A stretch of DNA of 64,000 nt from Clostridiales bacterium (GCA_022799115.1 JAAWNT010000009.1:1-64000), one strand, 5' to 3'. Counted from the first letter of the stretch, positions 35,144-47,063 are shown. A program made the numbers and translations. The notes: a model not told the origin generated them from the sequence alone.

Positions 35144-36259
35144 TCAGACAACGCTGGCTTTGGAAATATAGACCGGATAGGACTGGAAGCCCATCAACGT
35201 GCGCTCTTCCTTAATCATAACATCCTTATCTACAATGACATATTTTAAATTACAGTCGGCGCCGATCACTGTATCCTGCATAATTACACAATTAGAGATT
35301 TTCGCTCCCTTTTGCACATGAACGCCACGGAATAATACGCTGTTTTCCACCTCTCCCTCAATGACGCAGCCATTGGCGATCAGAGAATTCTTAACCTTGG
35401 CGCCCAATCCGTATTTCCCGGGCATATCGTCGCGCACTTTCGTATAGATGGGTTTATCGCTGGTAAACAGCTCAGCCCGTACTTCCGAACGCATCAGCGC
35501 CATATTGCCTTCAAAATAGCTGTTCATGGAGGTGATGATTTGACAAAATCCGGAGAATTCATAGCCAAACATCCGCAGCTTGGAGACATTGGCCTGATAG
35601 ATATCCCGCTTAAAATTGCTTTTATTTCGGCTGGAACATTCACTGAGCAGACGAATCAGCAGTTCCCGCTTAATCAAGGCTTGATCGAACGCAAAGCTGT
35701 ATTCACTGTCGGTTCTTGGATCAATGATAATGTCCTTAATTCTTCCATCCGGTTCTAACGACAACGCCATTGGTTCCGCCATTTTTGCCGGAATCGAGCC
35801 GCGCTTATAAAGAATGGTGATATCAGCGTTATTTTTTATATGGCTGCTGATAACCTTTTGATAGTCGATGTTGCACACCACGTCACTGTCGGACAGCAGC
35901 ACATATTCCTCTTTGGAATGGCGCAAAAATCCTTCTATCGCAGACAGCGTCTCCACCCGGTTGGTAAATTCGGCGTTGCTGTTTCCAAACGGCGGTAAAA
36001 TAAAGAGTCCGTCACGTCTTCTGGAGAGATCCCAGGCTTTACCGGAACCCAGATGATCCATCAGGGATTGGTAGTTGCTTTTGGTAATGACACCCACTTT
36101 ATTGATGCCTGAGTTCACCATATTGGACAGGGTAAAATCAATCAAACGATATCTACCGCCAAAAGGAACGGATCCCATGGTGCGTTTATCTGTCAACTCT
36201 CTGATCAGCTCTTCATGCATATTGGAAAAGATGATACCCATTACATTATTTCCGCGCAT
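35144..36259 (-). CDS. glgD: Glucose-1-phosphate adenylyltransferase subunit GlgD
   Basis: A 371-residue paralogue of GlgC. The nucleotidyltransferase fold is present ([20 protein letters not shown]) with a C-terminal left-handed beta-helix ([18 protein letters not shown]). The N-terminal catalytic glycine-rich loop of GlgC is replaced by [15 protein letters not shown], so GlgD is probably a regulatory, non-catalytic subunit, as known for Bacillus. Its ATG overlaps the glgC stop by 14 bp and has GGAGG upstream. Confidence 0.95.
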   Translation of the reverse strand: MRGNNVMGIIFSNMHEELIRELTDKRTMGSVPFGGRYRLIDFTLSNMVNSGINKVGVITKSNYQSLMDHLGSGKAWDLSRRRDGLFILPPFGNSNAEFTNRVETLSAIEGFLRHSKEEYVLLSDSDVVCNIDYQKVISSHIKNNADITILYKRGSIPAKMAEPMALSLEPDGRIKDIIIDPRTDSEYSFAFDQALIKRELLIRLLSECSSRNKSNFKRDIYQANVSKLRMFGYEFSGFCQIITSMNSYFEGNMALMRSEVRAELFTSDKPIYTKVRDDMPGKYGLGAKVKNSLIANGCVIEGEVENSVLFRGVHVQKGAKISNCVIMQDTVIGADCNLKYVIVDKDVMIKEERTLMGFQSYPVYISKASVV

Positions 36260-37475
36260 CGTCTGTCACCTCCGGAATATCCTTATCGATCATCGCTTTG
36301 GGCGGTACCACCGCGCCTGCGCCAATTTTAATGTTATCTCCTACCACGGCGATGCCCCACTCGTCCTTATTCTGGATGTCCTCGGGGCGGGCTCCCACCA
36401 CGGCGTTTTTCCCGATCACCGCGTTTTCCGATACGATGGCGTATTGTACCACTGCGCCTTCCTCCACACGGGCTCCCGGCATGATAATGGAATCCTTTAC
36501 CACCGCGCCCTGAGCGATGGATACGCCGGCAAACAATACGGCGAAATCAATCTCACCGTTTACGTTGCAGCCGTCCGCCACCAAGGAGTTCTGCACAATG
36601 GCGGTATCGCCTATGTACTGGGGCGGCATAACGGGATTGCGGGAATAAATCTTCCAATTTTCATCACTGAGATCCAAGGTTACCTTGGGATCCAAAAGGT
36701 CCATATTGGATTCCCACAGGCTGTCCACGGTTCCTACATCCTTCCAATATCCCTGGAATTCATAGGCAAACATCTTTTCGCCGGCGTTGAGCATAGTGGG
36801 AAGGACGTCCTTACCAAAGTCGTTGGAAGATTCCGGGTTTTCCTGATCCTCGGTGAGATATTTCCGCAGCTTATCCCAGCTGAACACATAAATACCCATA
36901 GAGGCCTTCGTGCTCTTGGGCACCTTTGGCTTCTCGTCAAATTCATAAATAGAGCCGTCGGGATTGGTATTCAGGATTCCAAACCGGGAAGCCTCCTCCA
37001 GCGGCACATCGATAACGGCAATGGTGCAGTCGGCTCCCTTCTCTTTATGAAAAGCCACCATCTTGGAATAATCCATCTTGTAAATGTGATCGCCGGAGAG
37101 GATGACCACATAGTCCGGATTATAGCGCTCAATGTAATTCATGTTCTGATAGATGGCGTTGGCAGTACCCTTGTACCAATCAGCGCCCCGGCTGCGCTGG
37201 TAGGGTGAGAGAACCTGAACGCCGCTGTTCATACTGTCCAAATCCCAGGGTTGTCCGTTGCCGATATACTCATTGAGCACCAGCGGCTGATATTGGGTCA
37301 GCACGCCAACCGCTTCTATGCCGGAATTGACACAGTTGGAAAGCGGAAAATCAATGATGCGATATTTCCCACCGTAGGGAACTGCGGGTTTTGCCAATTT
37401 GGTTGTTAATACTCCAAGTCTGCTTCCTTGGCCTCCTGCGAGTAGCATCGCGACTACTTCTTGTTTCGGAAACAT
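36246..37475 (-). CDS. glgC: Glucose-1-phosphate adenylyltransferase GlgC
   Basis: A 409-residue enzyme that makes ADP-glucose from ATP and glucose-1-phosphate, the controlled step of glycogen synthesis. The catalytic loop [14 protein letters not shown] is intact, followed by [19 protein letters not shown], the sugar-binding region around [11 protein letters not shown] and a C-terminal beta-helix. It acts with GlgD, encoded by the overlapping next gene, likely as a heterotetramer. Confidence 0.97.
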   Translation of the reverse strand: MFPKQEVVAMLLAGGQGSRLGVLTTKLAKPAVPYGGKYRIIDFPLSNCVNSGIEAVGVLTQYQPLVLNEYIGNGQPWDLDSMNSGVQVLSPYQRSRGADWYKGTANAIYQNMNYIERYNPDYVVILSGDHIYKMDYSKMVAFHKEKGADCTIAVIDVPLEEASRFGILNTNPDGSIYEFDEKPKVPKSTKASMGIYVFSWDKLRKYLTEDQENPESSNDFGKDVLPTMLNAGEKMFAYEFQGYWKDVGTVDSLWESNMDLLDPKVTLDLSDENWKIYSRNPVMPPQYIGDTAIVQNSLVADGCNVNGEIDFAVLFAGVSIAQGAVVKDSIIMPGARVEEGAVVQYAIVSENAVIGKNAVVGARPEDIQNKDEWGIAVVGDNIKIGAGAVVPPKAMIDKDIPEVTDDARK

Positions 37476-37499
37476 CTGAATTCCTCCTCTGCAAGGCTT

Positions 37500-39461
37500 T
37501 TATTTATTCACCGTTTTACCGGATTTCGGGGACTGATCTGTATTGCCTTTGATTCGTTTGCTCTTTTTGCGTACCAATTTCAGGAAGATCACCGACATAG
37601 GCGGCAGGGTTAGGCAGACCGACTGCTCGTATCCATGCATGGGAACATCCTCGGTTTTGATATTCGTGCCGTTTGTCACACCGCAGCCGCCGTATTCTTT
37701 GGACTCCGAATTAAAAATCTCGGCGTAGACGCCGTCATAAGGCACCCCAATGCTGTACGGCGTCCGTTTGACCGGCTGGAAGTTGCACACGGCAATGACT
37801 TCCTTGCCTTTTTTGTCAATTCTGCGGAAGCTTATGACGCTTTGGGTATAATCGTCGTTGGAAATCCAGGAGAAGCCCTCCCAGGAAAAATCAATCTCCC
37901 ATAGCGGGCGGGTTTCCAGATAAAAATGATTGACTTCCTTGAAGAATGTGTGCAACTGGCTATGAGCGGGATAATTGAGCAATCCCCAATCCAGTTCTCC
38001 CTCGTAGTCCCATTCCTTAAACTGACCGAATTCGGTGCCCATAAACATCAGCTTTTTGCCTGGATGAGCCATCATATAGGTGACAAAGGCCCGCACACCT
38101 GCAAATTTTTGTTCATTGGAACCCGGCATCTTATTAATCAAAGAGCCTTTTCCATGTACAACCTCATCATGAGAGATAGGAAGCACAAAGTTTTCGGAAA
38201 ACGCATAAAAGAAAGAAAAAGTTAAATTATCATGGTTAAAGGAGCGGTAGATAGGATCCAGCGACATATAGTGCAGCATATCGTTCATCCAGCCCATATT
38301 CCATTTGTAGTTAAAGCCCAAGCCGCCGGAATAGGTGGGTTTTGAAACCATTGGCCAGGAAGTAGATTCCTCTGCGATCATCATGACGTCCGGGAAGAGT
38401 CCAAAAGCCGCCTCGTTTAGACGCTGCAAAAAGGCCACCGCTTCCAGATTTTCTTTTCCGCCATACTTATTGGGCGTCCATTCTCCGTCCCTGCGGCTGT
38501 AGTCCAGATAAAGCATGGAAGCCACCGCATCGGCGCGAATCCCGTCAATATGGTATTTATCCAGCCAGAAGATGGCGCTGGACACCAAAAAACTGACCAC
38601 CTCATTGCGGCCATAGTCAAAAACCAGCGTCCCCCAGTCCTTATGCTCGCCTTTTTTGGGATCCGCGTACTCATAGCACGGAGTACCGTCAAAGCGCGCC
38701 AGTCCATGGGCATCTCTGGGAAAATGCGCGGGAACCCAGTCCATAATTACGCTGACGCCTGCCTGATGGCAGCGATCCACAAACTTCATAAATTCTTTGG
38801 GATCCCCATAGCGGGCGGTAGGCGCGAAATAACCGGTTACCTGATAACCCCAGCTTCCATCAAAGGGATATTCCGTCATGGGCATCAATTCAACGTGGGT
38901 ATACCCCATCTCTTTCACATAGGGAATCAGTTCGTCTGCAAACTTCTCATAAGAAAAGTTGTTTCCATCCGCAAACTTTCTCCAGGAGCCAGCGTGTACC
39001 TCATAGATGTTAACCGGAGAGTTGTAATGGGAATTCTTTGCTTTTAGCTTGTACCAATCCTGATCGTGCCATTCAAACCCATCCAGATCATAAATCTTAG
39101 AACCATTTGCCGGACGGGTTTCACAATGATACCCGTAAGGATCGGTTTTCATCAAGATCTCTTTTTCTCTGGTTTCAATGCTGTACTTATATACATCATA
39201 TTCCTGAATGAGGTTGGAAATGAAACATTCCCAAACACCGCCGTTACTAATTTTTGTCATAGGGTGGACGGTACGATCCCAGTTGTTGAAATCGCCCACC
39301 ACCGATACCGATAGAGCATTGGGAGCCCAAACGCGGAACACCACACCTTCTTTTCCTCCCTCCGAGGTACGGTGTGATCCCATATATTCATAGGCTTTAA
39401 AATTAGAACCCTGGTGGAATAACTTCAATTCCTCGTTATCCACAATATTGGTGACCTGCAT
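37500..39461 (-). CDS. glgB: 1,4-alpha-glucan branching enzyme GlgB
   Basis: A 653-residue GH13 enzyme that makes alpha-1,6 branches in glycogen. It has an N-terminal CBM48 domain (about 30-120: [20 protein letters not shown]), then the catalytic barrel. The nucleophile is in [16 protein letters not shown], the acid Glu in [10 protein letters not shown] and the third carboxylate in [13 protein letters not shown]. The C-terminal all-beta domain ends with a Lys-rich tail. It is first in the glycogen operon with a good promoter. Confidence 0.97.
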   Translation of the reverse strand: MQVTNIVDNEELKLFHQGSNFKAYEYMGSHRTSEGGKEGVVFRVWAPNALSVSVVGDFNNWDRTVHPMTKISNGGVWECFISNLIQEYDVYKYSIETREKEILMKTDPYGYHCETRPANGSKIYDLDGFEWHDQDWYKLKAKNSHYNSPVNIYEVHAGSWRKFADGNNFSYEKFADELIPYVKEMGYTHVELMPMTEYPFDGSWGYQVTGYFAPTARYGDPKEFMKFVDRCHQAGVSVIMDWVPAHFPRDAHGLARFDGTPCYEYADPKKGEHKDWGTLVFDYGRNEVVSFLVSSAIFWLDKYHIDGIRADAVASMLYLDYSRRDGEWTPNKYGGKENLEAVAFLQRLNEAAFGLFPDVMMIAEESTSWPMVSKPTYSGGLGFNYKWNMGWMNDMLHYMSLDPIYRSFNHDNLTFSFFYAFSENFVLPISHDEVVHGKGSLINKMPGSNEQKFAGVRAFVTYMMAHPGKKLMFMGTEFGQFKEWDYEGELDWGLLNYPAHSQLHTFFKEVNHFYLETRPLWEIDFSWEGFSWISNDDYTQSVISFRRIDKKGKEVIAVCNFQPVKRTPYSIGVPYDGVYAEIFNSESKEYGGCGVTNGTNIKTEDVPMHGYEQSVCLTLPPMSVIFLKLVRKKSKRIKGNTDQSPKSGKTVNK

Positions 39462-39503
39462 CTTTTTACAACTCCTCGCTCCAATATATTTCTGATTGCT
39501 TAT

Positions 39504-39532
39504 ATAATAGCAAGATATTTATCAAATTTCAA
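39504..39532 (-). promoter_or_regulatory. Promoter of the glycogen operon
   Basis: On the minus strand, TTGAAA (39527-39532), 17 bp and TATTAT (39504-39509), about 40 bp before glgB. Confidence 0.6.
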
Positions 39533-39740
39533 GTACTTTTTGGTTGTTTTCTTAAAAGAGTGTCATTTTCTTTTCTTTTAATTTAGGCTATATGCACAAC
39601 ATCAACTGGGAATATCTGTATAACAATTGCAAAGCGTTGAAAAAACGCATATGTTATAATATCACAAACCTTTTGTCGAATTTCGTTTTGTTTTGTGCAA
39701 GCTCTTTATTTGATTCTTTTTCACCAAACCATTTCCTAAC

Positions 39741-39905
39741 GAAAAACAGCAGGTCATACAAATATATGCCGGTCGATCTTCCAAAAGACCCTGCTGTTTG
39801 CTTCAACCTTAAGCTTTTTCGATTTTCCCAGCCAAGCTCCCACAAAGAATTCCAATTTCGCTCTATACTTGTTGCCGTTCTCCCCAGCACAGTATGGACT
39901 TTCCG
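39741..39905 (-). ncRNA. Candidate structured RNA between the GAPDH gene and glgB
   Basis: Read on the minus strand, a hairpin of about 11 bp (39865-39895, two bulged A) is followed by a second, larger hairpin (39787-39799 with 39744-39755) and then TTTTTCG, the form of a terminator. A TATACT box lies at 39910-39915 without a good -35. This could be a small RNA of about 160 nt. No family was recognised. The rest of the 520-bp gap holds the glgB promoter and the GAPDH terminator. Confidence 0.3.
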
Positions 39906-39928
39906 CTCAAGTATACAAGAATAAAAAA

Positions 39929-39962
39929 CGCCCCTGCCAAAGCCGAAGCCTTGGCAGGGGCG
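39929..39962 (-). terminator. Terminator of the GAPDH gene
   Basis: A perfect 12-bp GC-rich stem (39929-39940 with 39951-39962) followed on the minus strand by TTTTTTAT. It lies 20 bp past the GAPDH stop. Confidence 0.93.
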
Positions 39963-39981
39963 CTAAAACACGCTCAAAAGA

Positions 39982-41034
<1,053 letters not shown>

Positions 41035-41190
41035 TTATTCTATAGCATTTTTAGGAAATTTACAAGACTTTGTCAGCAAATTCACGATCTTTTTTAAGGA
41101 TTCAGTAGATTCCATAGATTGTTCACTTTTCCAAAAGAGTTTCTTGTGGGGGTTTCCAGATCCGTTGAAACTTACCGGCAGCGGCAATCT

Positions 41191-42189
41191 CTAATCCTTG
41201 TAATCATGAGGATTCTTGGGGGCTTCCTGCTCTTTTTTAACGCTGTCACGGGTTGAGGGACGGTCGGCTACCAAAGAATCAAAAAATTCAGGCTTTGGCA
41301 AGTTATCCGCATCCGGGTTGGCGCTATCCGCCGACAACGGAAGCTCTCCTCCCTCCACCGCAACCGGCTCATGGTATTCATGCCAACCGCCTGTAAGGAT
41401 GTATTCCTTTGACATTTCCAGCAAAATACAGAAGATATAAAAAGCCAGAGAAAGATCGATCAGCCTGGGCAGCAGCGCGGAAAACTCCAGAGTCCGGCTC
41501 CCCATACTATGTTGTACCAACTCCGGGATATTAAACACGCAAATGAAAACAATGGCCAGCATTCCCAAAAGAAAAAGCCGTTTGGAGGTCTTTTCCGAGC
41601 CTACGCCGGCAAACAACTTTGCTTGCGTGAATAGGAACAAAAGGGCGAACATGATGCCCACCATATCAAACATGCTGGAGCTGTCGCTGGCAATATTAGT
41701 ATATCCAAGGAAGGTAATTACCAGACGGGCGCAGCCCCATAACGTGGTCAGCAAAGCGAGCAAAGGCATCCGTTCAAACAGATTCCTTCCCGCAAAGGAG
41801 GATGCCGCCATGAAAAAGAAAGTCACTGCGGCCAGCAGTGCAGCGATGCCCAAAATCACAGATTCCACCATTTTTTCATTGGCGCCTGCGCCCACCAACT
41901 GCACGCCCGATTCGACGAGCAGCAATCCCCCAGCCACCAGAGCAAAGATACCGGCCGGGATATTTTTATGAACCGTGTGCCTGTCCATTCCCTTGTGCAT
42001 TGCACTCATGACAAGCATAGTCACAACATACAATCCCAACAATCCCAATAACAATGTAAGGGTAAATTCGGTTCCCTTCTCATAAAAATTGGTCTGCGGA
42101 TCGATCAGTGCGACGGTCTGATAAATACGAAACGGTACGGTAACCAATAAAAAAACGGTAAAAGCAATCCACATGTACTTTAATTTCAT
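41191..42189 (-). CDS. Uncharacterised multi-pass membrane protein
   Basis: A 332-residue protein with about eight hydrophobic helices (about 5-285) and a soluble acidic C-terminal tail of about 55 residues (EFFDSLVADRPSTRDSVKKE region). I recognise no family motif. The ATG at 42189 has GGAGG about 8 bp upstream and starts a short signal-like helix, so it is preferred to a longer frame. It stands between citrate synthase and the GAPDH gene on the same strand; the function is unknown. Confidence 0.8.
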   Translation of the reverse strand: MKLKYMWIAFTVFLLVTVPFRIYQTVALIDPQTNFYEKGTEFTLTLLLGLLGLYVVTMLVMSAMHKGMDRHTVHKNIPAGIFALVAGGLLLVESGVQLVGAGANEKMVESVILGIAALLAAVTFFFMAASSFAGRNLFERMPLLALLTTLWGCARLVITFLGYTNIASDSSSMFDMVGIMFALLFLFTQAKLFAGVGSEKTSKRLFLLGMLAIVFICVFNIPELVQHSMGSRTLEFSALLPRLIDLSLAFYIFCILLEMSKEYILTGGWHEYHEPVAVEGGELPLSADSANPDADNLPKPEFFDSLVADRPSTRDSVKKEQEAPKNPHDYKD

Positions 42190-42273
42190 GGTACATTCCT
42201 CCAAAAAATAGATACAAAATCGCTCTATGATAAATCTCAAATTATTGTAACACGGATTTGAGCAAAAGTACAA

Positions 42274-43638
42274 CTATCTTTTCTCAATCGGAATGTATTT
42301 TCTGCCTTCCACCAAAGATTTATAAGCTGGGCGTATGATTCTGCTTCCAGTAAACACCTCTTCTATCCGGTGGGCGCACCATCCGGCGATGCGGGATACC
42401 GCAAACATAGGAGTATAAAGATCGCTGGGCAGACCTAGCATTTGATACACCAATCCAGAGTAAAAATCCACATTGGCGCATAGCACCTTGCGATCGCCTT
42501 TTACCTTGGCAAACACCTGGGGAGAAAGCCGTTCCACCCGCTCGTATAATTCAAACTCCTCCTGCATACCTTTCTGCTCCGCCAGTTTTTTGGCGTGCTG
42601 CCGGAGCAGAACCGCTCTGGGATCAGACAGGGTGTATATGGCGTGTCCCTGCCCATAGATCAGGCCGGATCGGTCCCCTTCCTGCTTATTGACAATACGG
42701 GTCAAAAAGGCTTCCACCTCCTGGTCGTCCGACCAATCGTGGACATTCTTTTTGACGCACTCCATCATTTGCATTACCCGATGGTTGGCGCCTCCATGTT
42801 TTGGACCTTTGAGCGCGCCGATCGCGGCGGATATGGCTGAATAGGTGTCTGTACCGGAGGAGGACAGCACCCTGGTGGCAAACGTGGAGTTGTTTCCGCC
42901 GCCGTGTTCTGCATGGATAATCATCAGCAAGTCCAGCAGCTTTGCTTCCTCGTCGGTAAACTTCCGGTCCGGACGAATGGCATTCAGAATCGATTCCGCC
43001 GTGGAATGTCTGCCGTTAATGGGATGAAAATACATACTTTCCTTGTCATAGTGGCGGCGCTTGACCTGATAGGCATACGTCATAATGGTGGGCATCCGGG
43101 CGATCAGCTGGATCGATTGTCTTACGATATTTTCCAGCGAACAATCATCCGGATTGTCGTCATAGGAATACAGCGCCAGCACAGAGCGGCCCAGCTTATT
43201 CATAATATCCTTGGAGGGCGCTTTAATAATCATGTCCTCAGCAAAATAATCGGGCAATTCCCGGTATTCGCTGAGCAGCGCCGAAAATCCTTCCAGCTGT
43301 TTTCGGGTGGGCTGAGTGCCAAAAAGAAGCAGCCAGACTACCTCTTCGTAGCCAAACCGGTTCTCCTCCACGCATCCATGCACGATATCCCGCACGTCGA
43401 TTCCCCGGTAGGTAAGCCGTCCCTCATCCGGGATACGTTCGCCATCCGCCACTAGGTAACCATGCACGTTGCAAATCATGGTAAGTCCCGCCATAACCCC
43501 GGTTCCATCCTGGTTGCGCAGGCCCCGCTTTACATTATAGATTTCATATTTTGAAGAATCAATCTGATTGTTTCTTCGGAATTCATCGCATAAATGGGCA
43601 AATTTATTCGATTCCGCACAGCGATTTTGTACCTCCAT
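42274..43638 (-). CDS. Citrate/2-methylcitrate synthase
   Basis: A 454-residue citrate synthase family enzyme (oxaloacetate plus acetyl-CoA to citrate). Conserved parts are visible: RGIDVRDIVHG, the histidine segment LMIIHAEHGGGNNSTFATRV, GALKGPKHGGANHRVM, and IYGQGHAIYTLSDPRA. The C-terminal catalytic Asp region is near LCANVDFYSGLVYQMLG. The long N-terminal extension (about 60 residues) is usual for clostridial members. The ATG at 43638 has AGAGGTG upstream. No aconitase or isocitrate dehydrogenase is adjacent, so it may supply glutamate synthesis. Confidence 0.93.
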   Translation of the reverse strand: MEVQNRCAESNKFAHLCDEFRRNNQIDSSKYEIYNVKRGLRNQDGTGVMAGLTMICNVHGYLVADGERIPDEGRLTYRGIDVRDIVHGCVEENRFGYEEVVWLLLFGTQPTRKQLEGFSALLSEYRELPDYFAEDMIIKAPSKDIMNKLGRSVLALYSYDDNPDDCSLENIVRQSIQLIARMPTIMTYAYQVKRRHYDKESMYFHPINGRHSTAESILNAIRPDRKFTDEEAKLLDLLMIIHAEHGGGNNSTFATRVLSSSGTDTYSAISAAIGALKGPKHGGANHRVMQMMECVKKNVHDWSDDQEVEAFLTRIVNKQEGDRSGLIYGQGHAIYTLSDPRAVLLRQHAKKLAEQKGMQEEFELYERVERLSPQVFAKVKGDRKVLCANVDFYSGLVYQMLGLPSDLYTPMFAVSRIAGWCAHRIEEVFTGSRIIRPAYKSLVEGRKYIPIEKR

Positions 43639-43897
43639 AAACGCACCTCTTTCCATTTCAAAGATGCAAACTGCATCTGCGTTGGGTGATAAACCCGTTA
43701 AAAATAAATATTAGATCAATGTGTCGGCAAAGTCAATATCCAGCGCAGGGAAAACAGGGGTATTTTGAAATTATTTGTCAAACAGAATGCAAAACATCCC
43801 CGGTCATCCGGAATAAAAACGAAAATTATCTTATATTATGAATAATGACGATTCAAGACATGTAAATATAGGACATCAGAAAGGAGCATGGACCAAT

Positions 43898-44911
43898 ATG
43901 AAACGCAATCTAATTTTTGCCGCCGCCCTGTTTCTCATCATGTTGATTATTCCTTTTTTAGCCATGGGAGGGAAACCCCAGGATTCCTCCTCTTCCGAAT
44001 CCCCTCCCTCGTCGGAGCTTCCGGTTTCCTCTTCAGAAACCTCTTCCCTTTCAACGAAAGCGGAACCACAGGATTTTAAAATACTGGACCAAAGCACAGG
44101 AGAAATTGTGGTGGTTAAAAACGAAGATTTCTATTATGGAGGGGTAGCTGCGGAGATGCCGCCTTCCTTTGAACCCGAAGCGCTAAAGGCGCAGGCCGTA
44201 GCCGCCTATACCTACTATAGCCATCTGCGGCAACAACAAGCGCAAAATCCTTCTCCCGATTTAAAAGGAGCTGATTTTTCGGCCGATCTTTCCATCGGGG
44301 CTGTATATTGGAGTAAAAGCAAAATGCAGGAATCCTGGGGAGAACACTATGAGGAGTATTATCAAAAATTGTCCAATGCCATTAAGCCTGTGGTGGGCCA
44401 AGTATTAAAAAGCGACGGTCAGCCCATTGTTGCCGCCTTTCATGCGATTTCAGGGGGCGCCACGGAAACCAGCGCGGATATCTTTGGCGGCGACAAAGAC
44501 TATTTGGTGGCCGTACCTAGCCCGGGAGATCTGCTCGCCCCTAATTACCAGACCAGTGTAGAATTGACCGCTGATGAATTCAAGGCTGCCGCACAGGCCA
44601 AATGGTCCGATATCACGTTTGAAGGAGAGCCACAGTCATGGATTGGAGAGGCGCAAAAGACATCTTCCGGTACGGTAAAAACCATAAAGCTGGGCAACAA
44701 AGAGGTCCCAGGCGGAGAGGCGCGCACTGCGTTTTCCCTACGTTCGGCCAATTTTGATCTTCTATATGCCGGGGAGAAATTTGTATTCACCGTGCGGGGA
44801 TATGGTCACGGCGTTGGAATGAGCCAATACGGAGCCAACTACATGGCGCAGCAGGGTTCCGATTACAAACAAATACTTGCCTGGTATTATCCAAATGCAC
44901 AACTCAGTTAA
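43898..44911 (+). CDS. SpoIID/LytB domain protein
   Basis: A 337-residue exported or membrane-anchored protein. An N-terminal helix (about 5-23) is followed by a Ser-rich linker, then a SpoIID domain from about residue 70. The conserved Glu lies in AAEMPPSFEPEALKAQAVAAYTY, and the C-terminal VRGYGHGVGMSQYGANYMA is a family signature. SpoIID proteins are lytic transglycosylases; SpoIID itself acts in engulfment with SpoIIP and SpoIIM, and LytB-like homologues act elsewhere. No spoIIIJ-type or spoIIQ neighbour is present, so the sporulation role is likely but not proven. AAAGGAG lies upstream of the ATG. Confidence 0.85.
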   Translation: MKRNLIFAAALFLIMLIIPFLAMGGKPQDSSSSESPPSSELPVSSSETSSLSTKAEPQDFKILDQSTGEIVVVKNEDFYYGGVAAEMPPSFEPEALKAQAVAAYTYYSHLRQQQAQNPSPDLKGADFSADLSIGAVYWSKSKMQESWGEHYEEYYQKLSNAIKPVVGQVLKSDGQPIVAAFHAISGGATETSADIFGGDKDYLVAVPSPGDLLAPNYQTSVELTADEFKAAAQAKWSDITFEGEPQSWIGEAQKTSSGTVKTIKLGNKEVPGGEARTAFSLRSANFDLLYAGEKFVFTVRGYGHGVGMSQYGANYMAQQGSDYKQILAWYYPNAQLS

Positions 44912-44961
44912 GTGTTTTGTTGGGGGATATTGATCCCTCTGTGGATAAATCGCAGTCCTTG

Positions 44962-45000
44962 CCGGCGGCGCCGTTGAGAAACGCCCCATGGCGCCGCCGG
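44962..45000 (+). terminator. GC-rich hairpin after the SpoIID-like gene
   Basis: A perfect 11-bp stem (44962-44972 with 44990-45000) about 50 bp past the stop. The following tract is only weakly T-rich. Between here and 45300 I see no gene or known riboswitch. Confidence 0.5.
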
Positions 45001-45306
45001 TAATCCTTTGCTGCGCACAACTTGTCTGCCCTCTTAAAACAACGATTTCTCTATTATGTTCGGAGAAAACAACGGATCACTTTACCAAGGGATTTTCTAT
45101 TATCATGAAAAAATTTCCTACATACCAATGTCTGTTGATTTTATCAGCTTTTCATGATAAAATAGCGAAAAATGTTGACATAATACTGATATCCACGGGA
45201 CTTTTGCATTCTAAAAACAATTTCTATTGCTGTAAATTGGGACAATCTGTCGTGAACTGCACCAATAAATCAAGCTAACCTGTCCATTCTTTGTCAACAA
45301 TATTGC

Positions 45307-45335
45307 TTGACCATATAAAGCCGTCATACTATAAT
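45307..45335 (+). promoter_or_regulatory. Promoter of the ilvBNC operon
   Basis: TTGACC (45307-45312), 17 bp and TATAAT (45330-45335), giving a leader of about 85 nt. Confidence 0.75.
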
Positions 45336-45351
45336 TAATTACAAACAACAC

Positions 45352-45386
45352 AAAGAGGGCAGACAAGTTATATCCCTCTTTTAAAA
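45352..45386 (+). promoter_or_regulatory. Leader hairpin before ilvB
   Basis: AAAGAGGG (45352-45359) pairs with CCCTCTTT (45374-45381), followed by TTAAAAAC. It may act as a weak attenuator. No T-box or leucine-rich leader peptide could be found. Confidence 0.35.
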
Positions 45387-45425
45387 ACATTCTTAAAAAT
45401 ACAGAACGAAGGAGGATGATCCATT

Positions 45426-47048
45426 GTGATAAATGGCGCGCAAATCATGGTAAAATGTTTAGAAAACGAGGGCGTATCGGTTGTATTCGGCTATCCGGGC
45501 GCGGCTATTTGCCCTTTTTACGACGCGTTGATGGATTCCTCCATTCGACATATCTTGGTGCGCCAGGAGCAAAACGCCGCCCATGCCGCCAGTGGCTACA
45601 CCCGTTCCTGTGGCAAACCGGGGGTGTGCATCGCCACCTCCGGGCCCGGCGCCACTAATTTGATTACGGGTTTAGCCACCGCCTATATGGACTCTATTCC
45701 GTTGATTGCACTCACAGGCCAGGTGCGCAGCGACTTGTTGGGCCGCGATGTCTTTCAGGAGGCGGATATTACCGGATCCTGCGAGCCCTTTATTAAGCAT
45801 AGTTATCTGGTAAAAAGCACGGCGGATCTTCCTTGCATATTTAAGGAGGCGTTTCATATTGCCACTACGGGCCGTCCCGGACCTGTGCTGATCGATATTC
45901 CCATTGATATTCAGCAAGGGGAACTGGAACGCTTTGTTTATCCCGAAAAGGCGGAAATCATCGGCTACAAACCGCGTACGCAAGGTCATCCTCTCCAAAT
46001 TAAAAGAGCGTTGGAAATGATTCAAAAGTCGCAGCGTCCAGTGATTTGCGCGGGCGGAGGCGTACTCTCCTCCGGAGGAAAACGGGATTTGGTCGCCTTT
46101 GCGGAAAAAACCGGAATCCCTGTCGTGTCCACCATGATGGGCATCGGGGTCATGCCTTCCGAACACCCTCTTTATTTGGGAATGTTGGGTTCTCACGGCG
46201 TACCTGCCGCCAACAGGGCCATTCACAACGCGGATCTTCTCATTTTGTGCGGAGCCCGCGTGGGCGACCGGGCGGTAGCTTCTCCCGATCAGATCACCGA
46301 AAAGGCCAACGTGATACATATTGATATCGATCCGGCGGAAATCGGCAAAAATATGAAGGCGCACATTCCTATCGTGGGAAACGTCCGTTTGGTGCTGGGG
46401 AATCTCCATGAAAAAACAACCTACCATGTCAGTGAGCAGTGGACCGCCGACGTTCAGGAATGGAAAGTTTCTTTAAAAAAACAGCCCAAACGATTTGAGG
46501 GATATGTGGAACCTTGTTCTTTTATTCATAACCTTTCCGCCCTGTTGCAGCCCAAAGCCATTTGGGTGGCCGATGTGGGACAAAATCAAATTTGGTCCGC
46601 CAATCACTTTGTAACCACCGCAGGGAGATTTCTCACTTCCGGCGGTATGGGCACCATGGGATACTCCATACCAGCCGCCGTCGGCGCAAAACTAGCCCGC
46701 CCCACCCGGCAGGTATTGGCGGTTTGTGGAGACGGATCCTTTCAAATGTCCATGAACGAATTGGGCACGATTGCACAAAATCATATCGGAGTCAAGATCA
46801 TCGTCATGCGGAATACGCGTCTGGGAATGGTTCGGGAATTGCAGGACAACCTGTACGGCGGCAGGCACAGCGGCACCATTTTGGACAACGGAACTCCTGA
46901 CATCATTAAGATCGCACAAGCGTATCATATTCCAGCGACAATGGCGTCATCCAACGAAGAGGCTATGAAAGCCGCAAAAAACATGCTGGAAACCGAAGGG
47001 GCTTATCTGCTGGTGTGTAACGTAAGCCCTGAGAATCCATCCAAGTAA
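45426..47048 (+). CDS. ilvB: Acetolactate synthase, large (catalytic) subunit
   Basis: A 540-residue ThDP-dependent enzyme that makes acetolactate or acetohydroxybutyrate, the first shared step of branched-chain amino acid synthesis. The ThDP glutamate region is NEGVSVVFGYPGAAICPFYDAL, with the central domain LICAGGGVL-like ICAGGGVLSS and the C-terminal ThDP/Mg motif VCGDGSFQMSMNELGTIAQNH. The GTG start has AAGGAGG 10 bp upstream. The biosynthetic role is supported by the adjacent regulatory subunit and ilvC. Confidence 0.96.
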   Translation: MINGAQIMVKCLENEGVSVVFGYPGAAICPFYDALMDSSIRHILVRQEQNAAHAASGYTRSCGKPGVCIATSGPGATNLITGLATAYMDSIPLIALTGQVRSDLLGRDVFQEADITGSCEPFIKHSYLVKSTADLPCIFKEAFHIATTGRPGPVLIDIPIDIQQGELERFVYPEKAEIIGYKPRTQGHPLQIKRALEMIQKSQRPVICAGGGVLSSGGKRDLVAFAEKTGIPVVSTMMGIGVMPSEHPLYLGMLGSHGVPAANRAIHNADLLILCGARVGDRAVASPDQITEKANVIHIDIDPAEIGKNMKAHIPIVGNVRLVLGNLHEKTTYHVSEQWTADVQEWKVSLKKQPKRFEGYVEPCSFIHNLSALLQPKAIWVADVGQNQIWSANHFVTTAGRFLTSGGMGTMGYSIPAAVGAKLARPTRQVLAVCGDGSFQMSMNELGTIAQNHIGVKIIVMRNTRLGMVRELQDNLYGGRHSGTILDNGTPDIIKIAQAYHIPATMASSNEEAMKAAKNMLETEGAYLLVCNVSPENPSK

Positions 47049-47063
47049 AGGAGGACGCGAATC

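Noticed and set aside
39654..39890. 78-codon minus-strand frame between glgB and the GAPDH gene
   Set aside because: It coincides with stable hairpins and shows no domain; the structured-RNA reading fits better.
39880..39905. Short GGAAAGTCC match to RNase P RNA
   Set aside because: Only nine bases fit; the rest of the RNase P core and the expected length are absent.
45000..45425. T-box riboswitch before ilvB
   Set aside because: No specifier-loop stem, no T-box sequence and too short a leader after the predicted promoter.
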